The notes: generated by a model from the sequence alone, not told the origin. A DNA stretch of 64,000 nucleotides from Nonomuraea typhae (GCF_009760925.1 NZ_VRLV01000002.1:1054001-1118000), one strand, 5' to 3'. Numbered from the stretch's first letter, positions 41,182-51,825 are shown. Numbers and translations are program-made.

Positions 41182-42162
41182 TTACACCACAGGAGAATGA
41201 CCAAACTTCCGGGAGACGTCCGGGGCGAGGCCGTTGACCACGTGCGCCACGGGCCGGCCGTCGAGGACGGCCCCCAGGTTGTCCATGACCGCCTCGACCA
41301 CCCGGCCGGTCGACTGCCCGGTGACGCCGGCGACGTGCGGCGAGAGCAGCACGTGCGCGAATCCCAGCAGCGGGTCGCCGGCGGGCAGCGGCTCGGTCTC
41401 GAAGACGTCCAGCGCCGCCCCGCCCAGGTGCCCGCCGAGCGCCTCGACGAGCGCCGCCTGGTCCACGACCCCGCCGCGGGCGGCGTTGACCAGGACCGCG
41501 CCCTGCTTCATCCGCCGGGGGTCGACGAGGGCGCGGGTCTGCTCCGACAGCGCGATGACCACGACGAGCACGTCGGACTCGGCCACGACGCGCTCCAGCG
41601 GCCGGAACGCGGCCGTCTCCCGCGGGGTGCGCGTCCAGTAGGAGACCTCGCAGCCGAACGCGCCGAACAGGCGCTCGCACTCCGCGCCGATCGGCCCGTA
41701 GCCGACGAGCCCGACCTTCGACCCGGACAGCTCGCTCGTGCCGAGCTCCAGCTGCGGCCACCCTCCCGCGCGCACGGCCGCGTCCGCCTGCGTCAGCTTC
41801 CTGCGTACGGCCAGCGCCGCCGACAGGCACCACTCGGCCACGGCCACGGCGCTGACGCCCGCGGTGTTGGCCAGCGGCACCCCGGCGGCGGCCAGGGCGG
41901 CCAGGTCGTGCCCGTCCACGCCGACCGACGGCTGCTGGACGAACGCCAGCAGCGGCGCGGCCGCGACCGCCTCGGCGTCGAGGGCGAGTTCCCCCGACCA
42001 GTCGCCGAGCACGATCTCGGCCTCGGGCAGCGCCTCCAGCAGCGCCGCCCGGTCCCGTCGTGCGGGCACGCGCAGCCGTACCCGCTCCCCCAAAGGCGCG
42101 ACGAGGGCGCGCAGGACGCCCTCCGGCAGCGGGGGCAGCGCCAGCAGATCCCAGGGTGTCAT
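41182..42162 (-). CDS. D-isomer-specific 2-hydroxyacid dehydrogenase
   Basis: A 326-residue NAD(P)-dependent dehydrogenase. Rossmann motif KVGLVGYGPIGAECERLFGAFG. Catalytic elements: VLVNAARGGVVDQAALVEAL (Arg), the Glu in LDVFETEPLPAGDPLLG, and His in HVLLSPHVAGVT. It reduces or oxidises a 2-oxo/2-hydroxy acid; the substrate is unknown. ATG 42162 overlaps the kinase stop by 4 nt, so it is co-translated with the kinase. Confidence 0.88.
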   Translation of the reverse strand: MTPWDLLALPPLPEGVLRALVAPLGERVRLRVPARRDRAALLEALPEAEIVLGDWSGELALDAEAVAAAPLLAFVQQPSVGVDGHDLAALAAAGVPLANTAGVSAVAVAEWCLSAALAVRRKLTQADAAVRAGGWPQLELGTSELSGSKVGLVGYGPIGAECERLFGAFGCEVSYWTRTPRETAAFRPLERVVAESDVLVVVIALSEQTRALVDPRRMKQGAVLVNAARGGVVDQAALVEALGGHLGGAALDVFETEPLPAGDPLLGFAHVLLSPHVAGVTGQSTGRVVEAVMDNLGAVLDGRPVAHVVNGLAPDVSRKFGHSPVV

Positions 42163-43679
42163 GTCCCCACGGTAAAGCTGTTGATCACTCTGCGCATGAG
42201 GACGCGGTGGCGCCGCCACTGTTCCTCGGTGAAGGTCCAGGACACGACGTAGGCGGTCTCGCCGACGGTCACCGCCCGCCTGATCTCGCGGTAGTTCTGC
42301 CCGGCCCGCGCCCAGCCGGTGTCGCCGGGGACCCCCGTGGCCCGCCAGGTGAACTCCCACTCCACGGCCGTCCGGCCGCGATGGCGCACGACCTTGCGGC
42401 CGACGTTGGCGTACTCCTGCCCGGTCTCCTTGAACATCTCCTCGGAGTCGCGCAGGAGCTGGTGCGGGTCGAGCTCGGAGAAGACGGTCTCGACGGCCAG
42501 GTGGCCACGCCGGTCGGGCCGGGTCCAGGTGGCCGCGCCCTCCCCTCGGGCGCCGCGCCAGCCGGTCGGCCGGGAGATGGACCAGCCGTCCGGCGAGGCC
42601 CACGTGCGCACCTGCGGCCTGGTCCTGGTCGGCGTCGGGGTGACGGGCGACGGCGCCGGGGTCGTCGTCTGGAGCGGCTGCGGCGCGGTGGTGACGGTGG
42701 GCACCGAGCTGCTGGCCACGCGCTGCGCCAGCGGCGGGTCCGCCGACGGATCGGCCGCCCATGCCGAATAGGCGGCCACGCCGCCGCCGAGCACGAGGAC
42801 GGTCGCGGTCACCGCGGCGATGAGCGTCCTCCTGCTGCCCGCCGCCTCACTCGACTCCTCGGTACGGCCGGCCACCAGCCCGGCCAGCAGCCGGTCGGCC
42901 TCCTCCGGGCTGAGCCGTTCGTGCGCCTCCTTGCGCAGCAGCCCGCGCAGCACGGGATGCATGGCGGGCGGGATGCGCCGGTAGTCGGGCTCGTCGTTGA
43001 GCAGCGCGGTCAGCGTGGCCATGGGGTCGCCGCGCTCGAAGGGCGAGCGCCCGGTGAGCGAGGCGAACAGGGTGGCGCCGAGCGACCACAGGTCGGAGGC
43101 GGGCCCTGCTTCCGCGCCGCGCACCCGTTCCGGCGCGAGGAAGCTGGGCGAGCCGGTGACCATGCCGGTCGTGGTCAGCGAGGAGTCGCCTTCGGCGGTG
43201 GCGATGCCGAAGTCGGTGAGCACGGCTCTGCCGTCCGCGTCGAGCAGGATGTTGCTCGGTTTGACGTCGCGGTGCAGGATGCCCTGCTCGTGGGCGGCGC
43301 GCAGCGCGGAGAGCACCTGCCGGCCGACGTCGGCCGCCTGCGGGATGGGCAGCGCGCCGGTGCCGGCCACGATCTCCTCGATGGAGCGGGCCCTGATGAG
43401 CTCCATGATGATCCAGGGGCGGCCGTCCTCCTCGACGACGTCGTAGATGGCGACGACCGACGGGTGGTTGAGCCGTGCGGCGGTGCGGGCCTCGCGGGCA
43501 GTGCGCATGAGCTGCCGCTCACGATCGGCCGGGGGCACGCCCTCCGGCAGAAGCACCTCCTTGATCGCGATCTGCCTGTTGAGGAGCGTGTCGCGACCTT
43601 CCCAGACCACGCCCATGCCGCCGCGCCCCAGCTCGCGCAGTAACTGGTACCGCCGAGCGACGAGCCGTTCCGAAATCAT
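42159..43679 (-). CDS. Membrane Ser/Thr protein kinase (PASTA-less PknB-like)
   Basis: A 506-residue kinase. N-terminal Hanks-type domain: glycine loop LGRGGMGVVWEG, VAIK-like IAIKEV, catalytic loop HRDVKPSNIL, DFG in LTDFGIATAEG, and SPSFLAPE. One transmembrane helix follows (AAVTATVLVLGGGVAAYSAW), then a Thr/Pro linker and a C-terminal extracellular domain without PASTA repeats. I chose ATG 43679 with GGAGG 6 nt upstream. The ligand and targets are unknown. Coupled to a hydroxyacid dehydrogenase. Confidence 0.92.
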   Translation of the reverse strand: MISERLVARRYQLLRELGRGGMGVVWEGRDTLLNRQIAIKEVLLPEGVPPADRERQLMRTAREARTAARLNHPSVVAIYDVVEEDGRPWIIMELIRARSIEEIVAGTGALPIPQAADVGRQVLSALRAAHEQGILHRDVKPSNILLDADGRAVLTDFGIATAEGDSSLTTTGMVTGSPSFLAPERVRGAEAGPASDLWSLGATLFASLTGRSPFERGDPMATLTALLNDEPDYRRIPPAMHPVLRGLLRKEAHERLSPEEADRLLAGLVAGRTEESSEAAGSRRTLIAAVTATVLVLGGGVAAYSAWAADPSADPPLAQRVASSSVPTVTTAPQPLQTTTPAPSPVTPTPTRTRPQVRTWASPDGWSISRPTGWRGARGEGAATWTRPDRRGHLAVETVFSELDPHQLLRDSEEMFKETGQEYANVGRKVVRHRGRTAVEWEFTWRATGVPGDTGWARAGQNYREIRRAVTVGETAYVVSWTFTEEQWRRHRVLMRRVINSFTVGT

Positions 43680-43863
43680 GTCCAACCTCCACAACAGTGG
43701 GCAAGTTTCCCATATGTGGGGGTCCTGGGAAGCGTGATCACCACACCCCGGCATGCTTGCGGGCTGATCCCGAATGTTGTTCTACTTGGGAGAACGCGGC
43801 TGGAGCTTGTTACCAAGCGCTTGCTTGAGCCAGCCGTACCGGACTAGAGTCGAGGAGATGTGC

Positions 43864-44976
43864 ATGCGTGAAGGTCCCCTGGCCGGCGTGCGGGTGCTGG
43901 AGCTGGCCGGGCTCGCGCCCGGGCCGTTCGCCGGGATGATGCTCGCCGACCACGGCGCCGACGTGCTGCGCGTCGATCGCGTCAAGGCGGTCCACGACCG
44001 GCCGCGCACCGACGTGATGGACCGCGGCAAGCACACGATCGGGCTGGACCTGAAGGCGCCCGAGGGCGTGGGCGCCTTCAAGGAACTGGCCCGGCACGCC
44101 GACGTGGTGATCGAGGTGTTCCGCCCCGGCGTCGCCGAACGGCTCGGCATCGGGCCCGCCGACCTCCACGCGGTCAACCCCCGGCTCGTCTACGGGCGCA
44201 TGACCGGATGGGGCCAGGACGGGCCGCTGGCCCCGACCGCCGGGCACGACATCGACTACATCGCGATCTCCGGCGTCCTGTCGATGCTCGGGCGCGCGGG
44301 CGAGCAGCCGACGCCGCCGATCAACATCCTCGGCGACTTCGCCGGCGGCGGCCTGATGCTCGCCTACGGCGTCCTGCTGGCGTTGTTCGAGCGCGAGCGC
44401 ACCGGCAGGGGGCGGGTCATCGACGCCGCCATGGTGGACGGCGCCGCCATCCTGTTCGCCATGTTCAGCCACGGCGCGCAGTCCGGGTTCTGGGGACCGC
44501 GCGGCACCAACCTGCTCGACACCGGCGCCCCCATGTACGACACCTACGAGACCGCCGACGGGCAGCACCTGGCGGTCGGCGCGCTGGAGCCGCAGTTCTG
44601 GGAGGAGATGATCCGCCTCATGGGCCTGACCGATCTGCCCGACCGCGACGACCGCGCCCAGTGGCCGGCGCTGAAGGCCCGCCTGGCCGAGGCGTTCCGA
44701 TCGAGGACGCGGGCCGAGTGGGAGGCGGTCTTCGACGGCTCCGACGCCTGCGTCTCGCCCGTGCTGTCGATGACCGAGGCCGCCGAGCACCCGCACAACG
44801 TGGCCCGCGGCAGCTTCGTGCAGGTCGGCGACTACAAGCAGCCCCTGCCCGCGCCCCGGCTGGACGGCGCGCCCGCCCCCGACCTGTCGCCCGCCACCCG
44901 CCTGACCGACCTCGGCGCGTGGGGCCTCGACGCCACCGAGACCGGCAAGCTGCGCGAGGCGGGGGTGCTGGCCTGA
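43864..44976 (+). CDS. Alpha-methylacyl-CoA racemase-like CoA-transferase family III protein
   Basis: A 370-residue protein. CaiB/BaiF fold beginning MREGPLAGVRVLELAGLAPGPFAGMMLADHGADVLRVDR. The AMACR-type active-site His and Asp are in GHDIDYIAISG and INILGDFAGGG. AMACR enzymes epimerise 2-methylacyl-CoAs so branched chains can enter beta-oxidation. GAGGAG lies 6 nt before ATG 43864. The stop overlaps the nitroreductase start (TGATG). Followed by a P450, suggesting a branched-lipid or sterol side-chain pathway. Confidence 0.88.
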   Translation: MREGPLAGVRVLELAGLAPGPFAGMMLADHGADVLRVDRVKAVHDRPRTDVMDRGKHTIGLDLKAPEGVGAFKELARHADVVIEVFRPGVAERLGIGPADLHAVNPRLVYGRMTGWGQDGPLAPTAGHDIDYIAISGVLSMLGRAGEQPTPPINILGDFAGGGLMLAYGVLLALFERERTGRGRVIDAAMVDGAAILFAMFSHGAQSGFWGPRGTNLLDTGAPMYDTYETADGQHLAVGALEPQFWEEMIRLMGLTDLPDRDDRAQWPALKARLAEAFRSRTRAEWEAVFDGSDACVSPVLSMTEAAEHPHNVARGSFVQVGDYKQPLPAPRLDGAPAPDLSPATRLTDLGAWGLDATETGKLREAGVLA

Positions 44977-45617
44977 TGGACCTCTTCGAAGCGCTCTACA
45001 CCACCCGTGCCATGCGCCGGGTCCGGCCCGACCCGATCCCCGTGGAGGTGCAGCGCGCGATCCTGGACGCCGCCGTGCGCGCCCCCAGCGGCGGCAACGC
45101 CCAGAACTGGCGCTTCCTGCTGGCCGACGACCCGGCGATCAAGGCCGAGCTCGGACCCCTGTACCGCGACGGCCTGCACCGGCTGTTCGAGACGCACTAC
45201 AAGGAGGCCCGGGAGAACGCCGACGACCAGGGGCGCCGGGTCTTCGCCTCCGCGCAGCACCTGGCCGACCACTTCGAGGGCTACCCGCTCATGCTGTTCG
45301 CCTTCGTCCAGCACGATCCGAGCGGCGCCTCCGTCTTCCCCGCCGTCTGGAGCGCCCAGCTTGCGGCCCGGGCGTACGGCGTCGGCACCTCGCTGACCAC
45401 CATCCTCGGCCTGTTCCATCCCAAGGAGACGTTGCGGGTGCTCGGCGTACCCGAAGGCGAGGGCTGGCGGCTGGCCTGCGCCGTCACCTTCGGCTACCCG
45501 ACCGGCCGCTGGGACGTGGCCCCGAGGCGGCCCGTCCACGAGGTCAGCTACCGCAACCGCTGGGGCGAGCCGGTCGGCTTCACCGTGGACGAACCCCTCT
45601 GGAGCAAACCGATCTGA
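44976..45617 (+). CDS. Nitroreductase-family flavoprotein
   Basis: A 213-residue FMN-binding protein (MDLFEALYTTRAMRRVRPDPIP..., APSGGNAQNWRFLL). The fold reduces nitro groups, quinones or related substrates with NAD(P)H. The start overlaps the preceding racemase-like gene by one base, so coupled translation is likely. The physiological substrate is unknown. Confidence 0.9.
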   Translation: MDLFEALYTTRAMRRVRPDPIPVEVQRAILDAAVRAPSGGNAQNWRFLLADDPAIKAELGPLYRDGLHRLFETHYKEARENADDQGRRVFASAQHLADHFEGYPLMLFAFVQHDPSGASVFPAVWSAQLAARAYGVGTSLTTILGLFHPKETLRVLGVPEGEGWRLACAVTFGYPTGRWDVAPRRPVHEVSYRNRWGEPVGFTVDEPLWSKPI

Positions 45618-45679
45618 CCCCCTGACCGCCCAGTCGTCGGCGCGAGCGATGAAGGCGGCTCTGACCCCCGGAGCTGACC

Positions 45680-46861
45680 ATGCACGATGGGATCGACCTG
45701 CTCGACGGTGACATGTACGCCGACGACCCCTGGCCACTGTACGCGTGGCTGCGCGAGCACTCGCCCGTCCACTACGACGCGGCCAACGACCTGTGGGGCA
45801 TCTCGCGCCACGCCGACATCAGCGCGATCGAGCGCGACGCCAAACTGTGGACCAGCACCGGCGGCTACCGACCCCAGTTGCCCTCCGATCCGTCGATGAT
45901 CGGCATGGACGACCCCATGCACGCCGAGCGCCGCCGCCTGGTCTACCGCCGCTTCACCCCGCGATACGTCCACGAGCGCTACGCCGGCCGGATCCGCGCC
46001 GTGGTGGTCGAGCAGATCACCCGCGCCCTGGAGGAGGGCACCGTGGACGCCGTCACCGCCCTGGCCGCCCCGCTGCCCGCCCGCATGATCGGCTGGCTGC
46101 TCGGCTTCCCCGACGAGGACTGGCCCAGGCTCAAGCACTGGTCGGAGACGACGATCGCGGCCGGAGGCGGCCTGCGCTACGTCACCCACGAGGCGGCCGT
46201 GGCGGCGGGCGAGTTCGGCGAAGCCGTCCTGGACCTCGCCGGGCAGCGCCGCACCTGCCCCCACGACGACCTGCTGTCGGTGTGGTCGAACCGGCCGGAC
46301 TACGACGACGAGCACCTGGCCAACGAGGCCCTCCTGCTGCTGGACGGCGGCGCCGAGACCACCAGGACCGTCATCGCCACCGCCATCGACGCCCTCATCC
46401 GCCACCCCGCCCAGTGGCGCCTGCTGCGCGAGGACCCGTCGCTCATGGAGGGCGCCGTCGAGGAGTTCATCCGCTGGACCACCCCGATCCTCAACATGTG
46501 CCGCGCCGCCACCCGCGACACCGAGCTCCACGGCCAGACGATCAAGAAGGGCCAGCAGGTCCTGCTCATGTACGGCGCCGCCAACCGTGACCAGGCGGTG
46601 TTCGAACGGCCTGACGAGTTCGACCTCACCCGCAGGCCCGGCGGTCACATCGCCTTCGGCCTCGGCACCCACTTCTGCCTGGGGGCGGCGCTGGCCCGGC
46701 TGGAGCTCAAGATCTTCTTCGAGGAGTGGGTGGCCCGCGTGGACGACGCCGCGTGGGCCGACGCGGACGGGCCGCGCATCATGCGCAACTCCTTCGTGCG
46801 CGGGGTCACCTCGTTCCCGATCGTGTTGTCAGGCGGAGTCCGTCGTAGTCCTTCAGGGTGA
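45680..46861 (+). CDS. Cytochrome P450
   Basis: A 393-residue P450 from a different subfamily to the pair at 15 and 23 kb. Motifs: I-helix LLDGGAETTRTVI, EEFIRWTTP for ExxR, and heme loop FGLGTHFCLGAALAR with Cys333. It follows the AMACR-like and nitroreductase genes at 62 nt and may act in the same lipid pathway; CYP142-like side-chain hydroxylation is a guess. The last 56 nt overlap the convergent monooxygenase gene. No ferredoxin is nearby. Confidence 0.92.
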   Translation: MHDGIDLLDGDMYADDPWPLYAWLREHSPVHYDAANDLWGISRHADISAIERDAKLWTSTGGYRPQLPSDPSMIGMDDPMHAERRRLVYRRFTPRYVHERYAGRIRAVVVEQITRALEEGTVDAVTALAAPLPARMIGWLLGFPDEDWPRLKHWSETTIAAGGGLRYVTHEAAVAAGEFGEAVLDLAGQRRTCPHDDLLSVWSNRPDYDDEHLANEALLLLDGGAETTRTVIATAIDALIRHPAQWRLLREDPSLMEGAVEEFIRWTTPILNMCRAATRDTELHGQTIKKGQQVLLMYGAANRDQAVFERPDEFDLTRRPGGHIAFGLGTHFCLGAALARLELKIFFEEWVARVDDAAWADADGPRIMRNSFVRGVTSFPIVLSGGVRRSPSG

Positions 46862-48026
46862 TCGAGTCGTGGAGGCGGACGCCGCCGCTGTTCATCTTGG
46901 CCAGGCGGCGGGACAGGGCCGTCGGGAGGTGGTTGATCAGGCGGGCGCCCTGGGCGAGGGCCCACACGTCTCTCGGGCGGCTGGGGACGAGGTGTCGGGC
47001 AGCGGTGAGCGCGAAGGCGCGGCTTCGCCGTACATAGTCTGAAATTTCGGTTTCGTAGGCGGGGAAGGCTTTGGTGTGGTCTCCGCCGTACGTGGCCAGT
47101 TCGCCGGCCAGGATGTAGGCGCCCACGACGGCCAGGCTCGTGCTGCCGCCCACGGCCGGGCCGGGGCAGTAGCCGGCGTCGCCGACCAGCGTGACCCGGC
47201 CGCGTGACCACGAGTTCAGGCGGAGCTGGGTGATCGAGTCGAAGAAGAAGGCCGTGGCGTGCTCGGCCGCGTCGAGCAGCCTCGGGACCTCCCAGCCCAG
47301 GTGGCCGAAGTGCGCGCGCAGGAGCTCCTTCTGGCGGGCCTGATCGCGGTGGTGGTAGTCGAGCCGCGCCTCCGGACGCCACAGGAACAGGGCCCGCGCG
47401 TCCGGCAGGCGGCGGGCGCCGTAGATCCCGGCCAGCCTGCCGGGCTCGGCGAGCATCTCCATGCGGCCGTCGAGGCCCAGGTGGTTGGGGACGGAGGCGA
47501 CCGCGAGATAGGCGCCGATCCAATGCTCCTCGGCCGCGCCGAACGTCAGGTGGCGCACGTTGGAGTGCAGGCCGTCGGCGCCCACGATCAGGTCGAAGCG
47601 GCGTGGGGCGGCTTTCTCGAAGGTCACCTCGCCCGCCTCGGAGATCGAGGTGATGGAGTCGCCGAAGACGTACTCGACGCCGTCGCGGGAGCGCTCGTAG
47701 AAGATCTCGCTCAGGTCGTCGCGCATGATCTCGACGTGCCGGTCGGAGACCGCGCCCATCAGGCGGGTGATGTCGAGCTCGACGGGGCGTTTGCCAGCGC
47801 GGTGGTAAACGAGCTGCTTGGTGCCGGTCTCGGCCCGTTCCACCTGGTCGATGACGCCCATACGCTCGGCGATGTCCATGGCGGGGCGGAAGAGGTCCAC
47901 GGCGTGGCCGCCGGTCTTGCGCAGGCTCGGGGCACGCTCGACGACCGTGACGGCGAAGCCGTACCGGGACAGCCAGTAAGCGAGGACGGGGCCGGCGATG
48001 CTGGCACCGGAGATGAGAACGCGCAT
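46806..48026 (-). CDS. FAD-dependent aromatic monooxygenase-like protein
   Basis: A 406-residue class A flavoprotein monooxygenase. The dinucleotide-binding segment is MRVLISGASIAGPVLAYWLSRYGF, DG motif FDLIVGADGLHSNVR, and GD motif VTLVGDAGYCPGPAVGGST. Such enzymes hydroxylate aromatics, polyketides or antibiotics (TetX-like). It is divergent from a TetR gene. Two near-identical palindromes lie between the starts, the first only 4 nt from this ATG, so TetR repression is likely. Confidence 0.9.
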   Translation of the reverse strand: MRVLISGASIAGPVLAYWLSRYGFAVTVVERAPSLRKTGGHAVDLFRPAMDIAERMGVIDQVERAETGTKQLVYHRAGKRPVELDITRLMGAVSDRHVEIMRDDLSEIFYERSRDGVEYVFGDSITSISEAGEVTFEKAAPRRFDLIVGADGLHSNVRHLTFGAAEEHWIGAYLAVASVPNHLGLDGRMEMLAEPGRLAGIYGARRLPDARALFLWRPEARLDYHHRDQARQKELLRAHFGHLGWEVPRLLDAAEHATAFFFDSITQLRLNSWSRGRVTLVGDAGYCPGPAVGGSTSLAVVGAYILAGELATYGGDHTKAFPAYETEISDYVRRSRAFALTAARHLVPSRPRDVWALAQGARLINHLPTALSRRLAKMNSGGVRLHDSITLKDYDGLRLTTRSGTR

Positions 48027-48030
48027 CGTT

Positions 48031-48048
48031 TTACCTAACGGTAGGTAA
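48031..48048. promoter_or_regulatory. TetR operator 1
   Basis: TTACCTA-ACGG-TAGGTAA has perfect 7-nt arms and ends 4 nt from the monooxygenase ATG. It is nearly the same as operator 2, 23 bp away. Confidence 0.7.
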
Positions 48049-48053
48049 GTAGG

Positions 48054-48071
48054 TTACTTAACGGAAGGTAA
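48054..48071. promoter_or_regulatory. TetR operator 2
   Basis: TTACTTA-ACGG-AAGGTAA differs from operator 1 at two positions. It lies just before a -10-like CATACT (48074-48079), which is 7 nt from the tetR ATG, so binding would block tetR transcription. Confidence 0.65.
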
Positions 48072-48086
48072 GTCATACTCGAAGGC

Positions 48087-48626
48087 ATGGCAAGACCCGG
48101 TGACACCAAGAGCCGCATCCAGGCGGTCGCTCGCGAGCTGTTCCTGGAAAAGGGCGTGCGCGGCACGAGCCTCCAGGACATCGCCGACCGGCTCGGCATG
48201 ACCAAACCGGCGCTGTACTACCACTTCTCCTCACGCGACGAGCTGGTGCGCAGCATCATCCAGCCGCTCTTCGCCGACGGCGAGGCGTACGTGTCGTCAC
48301 TGGAGTCGCGCGGGCAGGTGAGCGCGGCCGACCTGCTCGGCGAGTACTTCGACTTCCACTACCGGCACCGCGACCTCGTCATGCTCCTGCTCAAGGAGCT
48401 CATCGCGCTGACCGAGCTGGGCCTGGTGGACTGGGCCTTCGACTCGCGCGAACGGCTGGCCGTCCTGCTGGTCGGCGAGAACCCGACGCTGGAGCAGGCC
48501 GCGCGCGCCACCGTGGCGCTGGGCGGGGTGGCCGACTGCGCGGTGCAGTTCCGCGACCGGCCCGAGGCGGACCTGCGCGCCGCCGCCGTCCGCGCGGGCT
48601 GCGGCGCACTGGGCCTAGATGGCTAG
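48087..48626 (+). CDS. TetR-family repressor
   Basis: A 179-residue protein. The N-terminal HTH is DTKSRIQAVARELFLEKGVRGTSLQDIADRLGMTKPALYYHFSSRDELVRSI. The ligand-binding C-terminal half is divergent. ATG 48087 lies 7 nt after CATACT, so the mRNA is probably leaderless. It most likely represses itself and the divergent FAD monooxygenase through the two palindromes; the inducer may be the monooxygenase substrate. The 3' end overlaps the convergent gene by 12 nt. Confidence 0.93.
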   Translation: MARPGDTKSRIQAVARELFLEKGVRGTSLQDIADRLGMTKPALYYHFSSRDELVRSIIQPLFADGEAYVSSLESRGQVSAADLLGEYFDFHYRHRDLVMLLLKELIALTELGLVDWAFDSRERLAVLLVGENPTLEQAARATVALGGVADCAVQFRDRPEADLRAAAVRAGCGALGLDG

Positions 48627-49067
48627 GTAGAGGTCCGCGCCCTCGGCGTGATGGACCTCCAGGTCCGTGGTGAAGGCGCGCGGCGGCGTGCCGCCCGACT
48701 CGGTGTGCTTCCACACCTGCTGCCACGCCTCGATGAGAGCCTGCGGCATCGGCCCGCGGGCGGCCAGCGTCAGCGCGGGGCCGGCCGGCACCCGCACGGC
48801 CACCATGCCCTCGGGCAGCCTTGGAACGGTCCTGACCGCGACGCCCACGACCTGGGTGTAGGCGCCGTTGTGGTCGCTCTCGTAGTCGTTCAGGACCGCG
48901 TAGAGGTTCTCGTCGATCCGCCCGGGCACGTGCGCGAAGGCCCCCGGCGCCCCCGCCCTCTGCCACAGCGCGCCCAGCCGGGCGCGCGAGGGGTCCATCT
49001 CGTCGGCGTTCGTCGTGCGTACGGCAAAGCCGACGACCAGCAGCTCGGCGCGCTCGGTGACGTCCAC
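48615..49067 (-). CDS. GyrI-like / effector-binding domain protein
   Basis: A 150-residue single-domain protein. VDVTERAELLVVGFAVRTTNADEMDPSRARLGALWQRAG and YESDHNGAYTQVVGVAV match the effector-binding fold found alone in GyrI-like proteins and fused in AraC/MerR regulators. It would bind small hydrophobic ligands in the cytosol. I prefer GTG 49067, after GGAGGAG and a GATACT (49092-49087) that could be its -10; ATG 49085 is an alternative. It converges on the tetR gene. Confidence 0.75.
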   Translation of the reverse strand: MDVTERAELLVVGFAVRTTNADEMDPSRARLGALWQRAGAPGAFAHVPGRIDENLYAVLNDYESDHNGAYTQVVGVAVRTVPRLPEGMVAVRVPAGPALTLAARGPMPQALIEAWQQVWKHTESGGTPPRAFTTDLEVHHAEGADLYLAI

Positions 49068-49124
49068 GGCTCCTCCAGCCCCCATAAGTATCCAGGGCTG
49101 ATCATATGGCCGGACTTGACTTGA

Positions 49125-50585
<1,461 letters not shown>

Positions 50586-51335
50586 TCAGGTCCGCCGTCC
50601 GCCCGCGGCGTTGATGCCGCCGTCCACGTGGATGGTGGTTCCCGTGATGAACCGCGCCATCTCCCCCGCCAGGAAGATCGCCGCCGCCGCGGCGTCGGCC
50701 GGGTCGCCCAGGCGGCCCAGCGGGGGCAGGCGGGGCGGTTCGTCGCGCATGCTCGCCCTTACCTCCTCCTCGCCCTCGGTCGGCAGGGCGTCGGGGGCGA
50801 TCGCGTTGACCCTGATCGGCGCCAGCTCCACCGCCAGCGACTTGGTGAGGCTCACCACGGCCGCCTTCATCGCCGCGTAGATCGCGAACCCCGGGGCCGC
50901 CTGGTATGCCTCGCTTGAGGTGATGTTGATGATGGACGAGCCCGCGTGCATCATCGGGAGCAGGCGGCGGATCATGGCGGTGAGCTGGATGAAGTTCTCG
51001 TCGATCAGGGCGCGCTCGCCCTTGGCCGAGGTGTCGGCGAAGCCCGCGTGGAACGTGCCGCCGGCATTGTTGACCAGGATGTCGACACGGCCGAACCGCT
51101 CGTGGACGGCTTGGGCGAACACCTCTGCGGCGACGGGGTCGCGCACGTCGAGCGTCATCGTCAGGCGGCGCTCGGAGTCGTGGACGTCGTTCGCCTTGAT
51201 GCGGTCGCATGCCGCCACCGACGCGCCGAAAGCCTCGAACGCCTCCGTCACCGCCCGCCCGATCCCCCTGGCACCGCCGGTGACGACGGCGACGCGCCCG
51301 GTCAGCAGGATCCCGTCGGGAGAAAGGGCCGCCAT
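50586..51335 (-). CDS. Short-chain dehydrogenase/reductase
   Basis: A 249-residue classical SDR. Cofactor motif VAVVTGGARGIGRAV, NNAG in ILVNNAGGTFHAG, catalytic Ser in NITSSEAYQ, and YAAMK as YxxxK. The substrate is unknown. ATG 51335 gives the normal SDR length; longer in-frame starts would run into the FKBP gene. Its stop directly abuts that of guaB1, convergent. Confidence 0.9.
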   Translation of the reverse strand: MAALSPDGILLTGRVAVVTGGARGIGRAVTEAFEAFGASVAACDRIKANDVHDSERRLTMTLDVRDPVAAEVFAQAVHERFGRVDILVNNAGGTFHAGFADTSAKGERALIDENFIQLTAMIRRLLPMMHAGSSIINITSSEAYQAAPGFAIYAAMKAAVVSLTKSLAVELAPIRVNAIAPDALPTEGEEEVRASMRDEPPRLPPLGRLGDPADAAAAAIFLAGEMARFITGTTIHVDGGINAAGGRRT

Positions 51336-51404
51336 GGACGATGAGGATATCCCGACAGCATAGAGTCGTCGGGTCCATTCCCATCGTTCATCAGGAGCAC
51401 TTTC

Positions 51405-51779
51405 GTGGCACTCACGAAGCCGGAAATCGACTTCCCCGAGGGCAACCCGCCCGCCGACCTGGAGATCGTCGACCTTGTCGTGGGCGAGGGCGAGGAGGCC
51501 AAGCCCGGGCACGAGGTCCGCGTCCACTACGTCGGCGTGGCCTTCTCCACGGGCGAGGAGTTCGACGCCTCGTGGAACCGGGGGCAGGCATTCGAGTTCC
51601 CGCTGGGCGGCGGCCGGGTCATCGCCGGCTGGGACCGGGGCGTGGCCGGGATGAAGGTCGGGGGGCGGCGCAAGCTGGTCATCCCGCCGCACCTGGGCTA
51701 TGGCAGCCGGGGGGCCGGGGCGCGCATCAAGCCCGGCGAGACCCTCATCTTCGTGGTGGACCTGCTCGGGGTCAGCTGA
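51405..51779 (+). CDS. FKBP-type peptidyl-prolyl cis-trans isomerase
   Basis: A 124-residue cytosolic FKBP. VRVHYVGVAFSTGEEFDASWNRGQAFEFPLGGGRVIAGWDRGVAGMKVGGRRKLVIPPHLGYG covers the full FKBP signature. It speeds proline isomerisation in folding. GTG 51405 has AGGAG 7 nt upstream. A hairpin follows the stop. Confidence 0.94.
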   Translation: MALTKPEIDFPEGNPPADLEIVDLVVGEGEEAKPGHEVRVHYVGVAFSTGEEFDASWNRGQAFEFPLGGGRVIAGWDRGVAGMKVGGRRKLVIPPHLGYGSRGAGARIKPGETLIFVVDLLGVS

Positions 51780-51791
51780 ACTGTGCGCGTG

Positions 51792-51825
51792 CGGGCCTGC
51801 CTCCATGGTTTCGGGGGCAGGCCCG
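51792..51825 (+). terminator. Hairpin after the FKBP gene
   Basis: CGGGCCTGCC (51792-51801) pairs perfectly with GGCAGGCCCG (51816-51825), 12 nt after the stop; there is no U-run. Confidence 0.5.
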
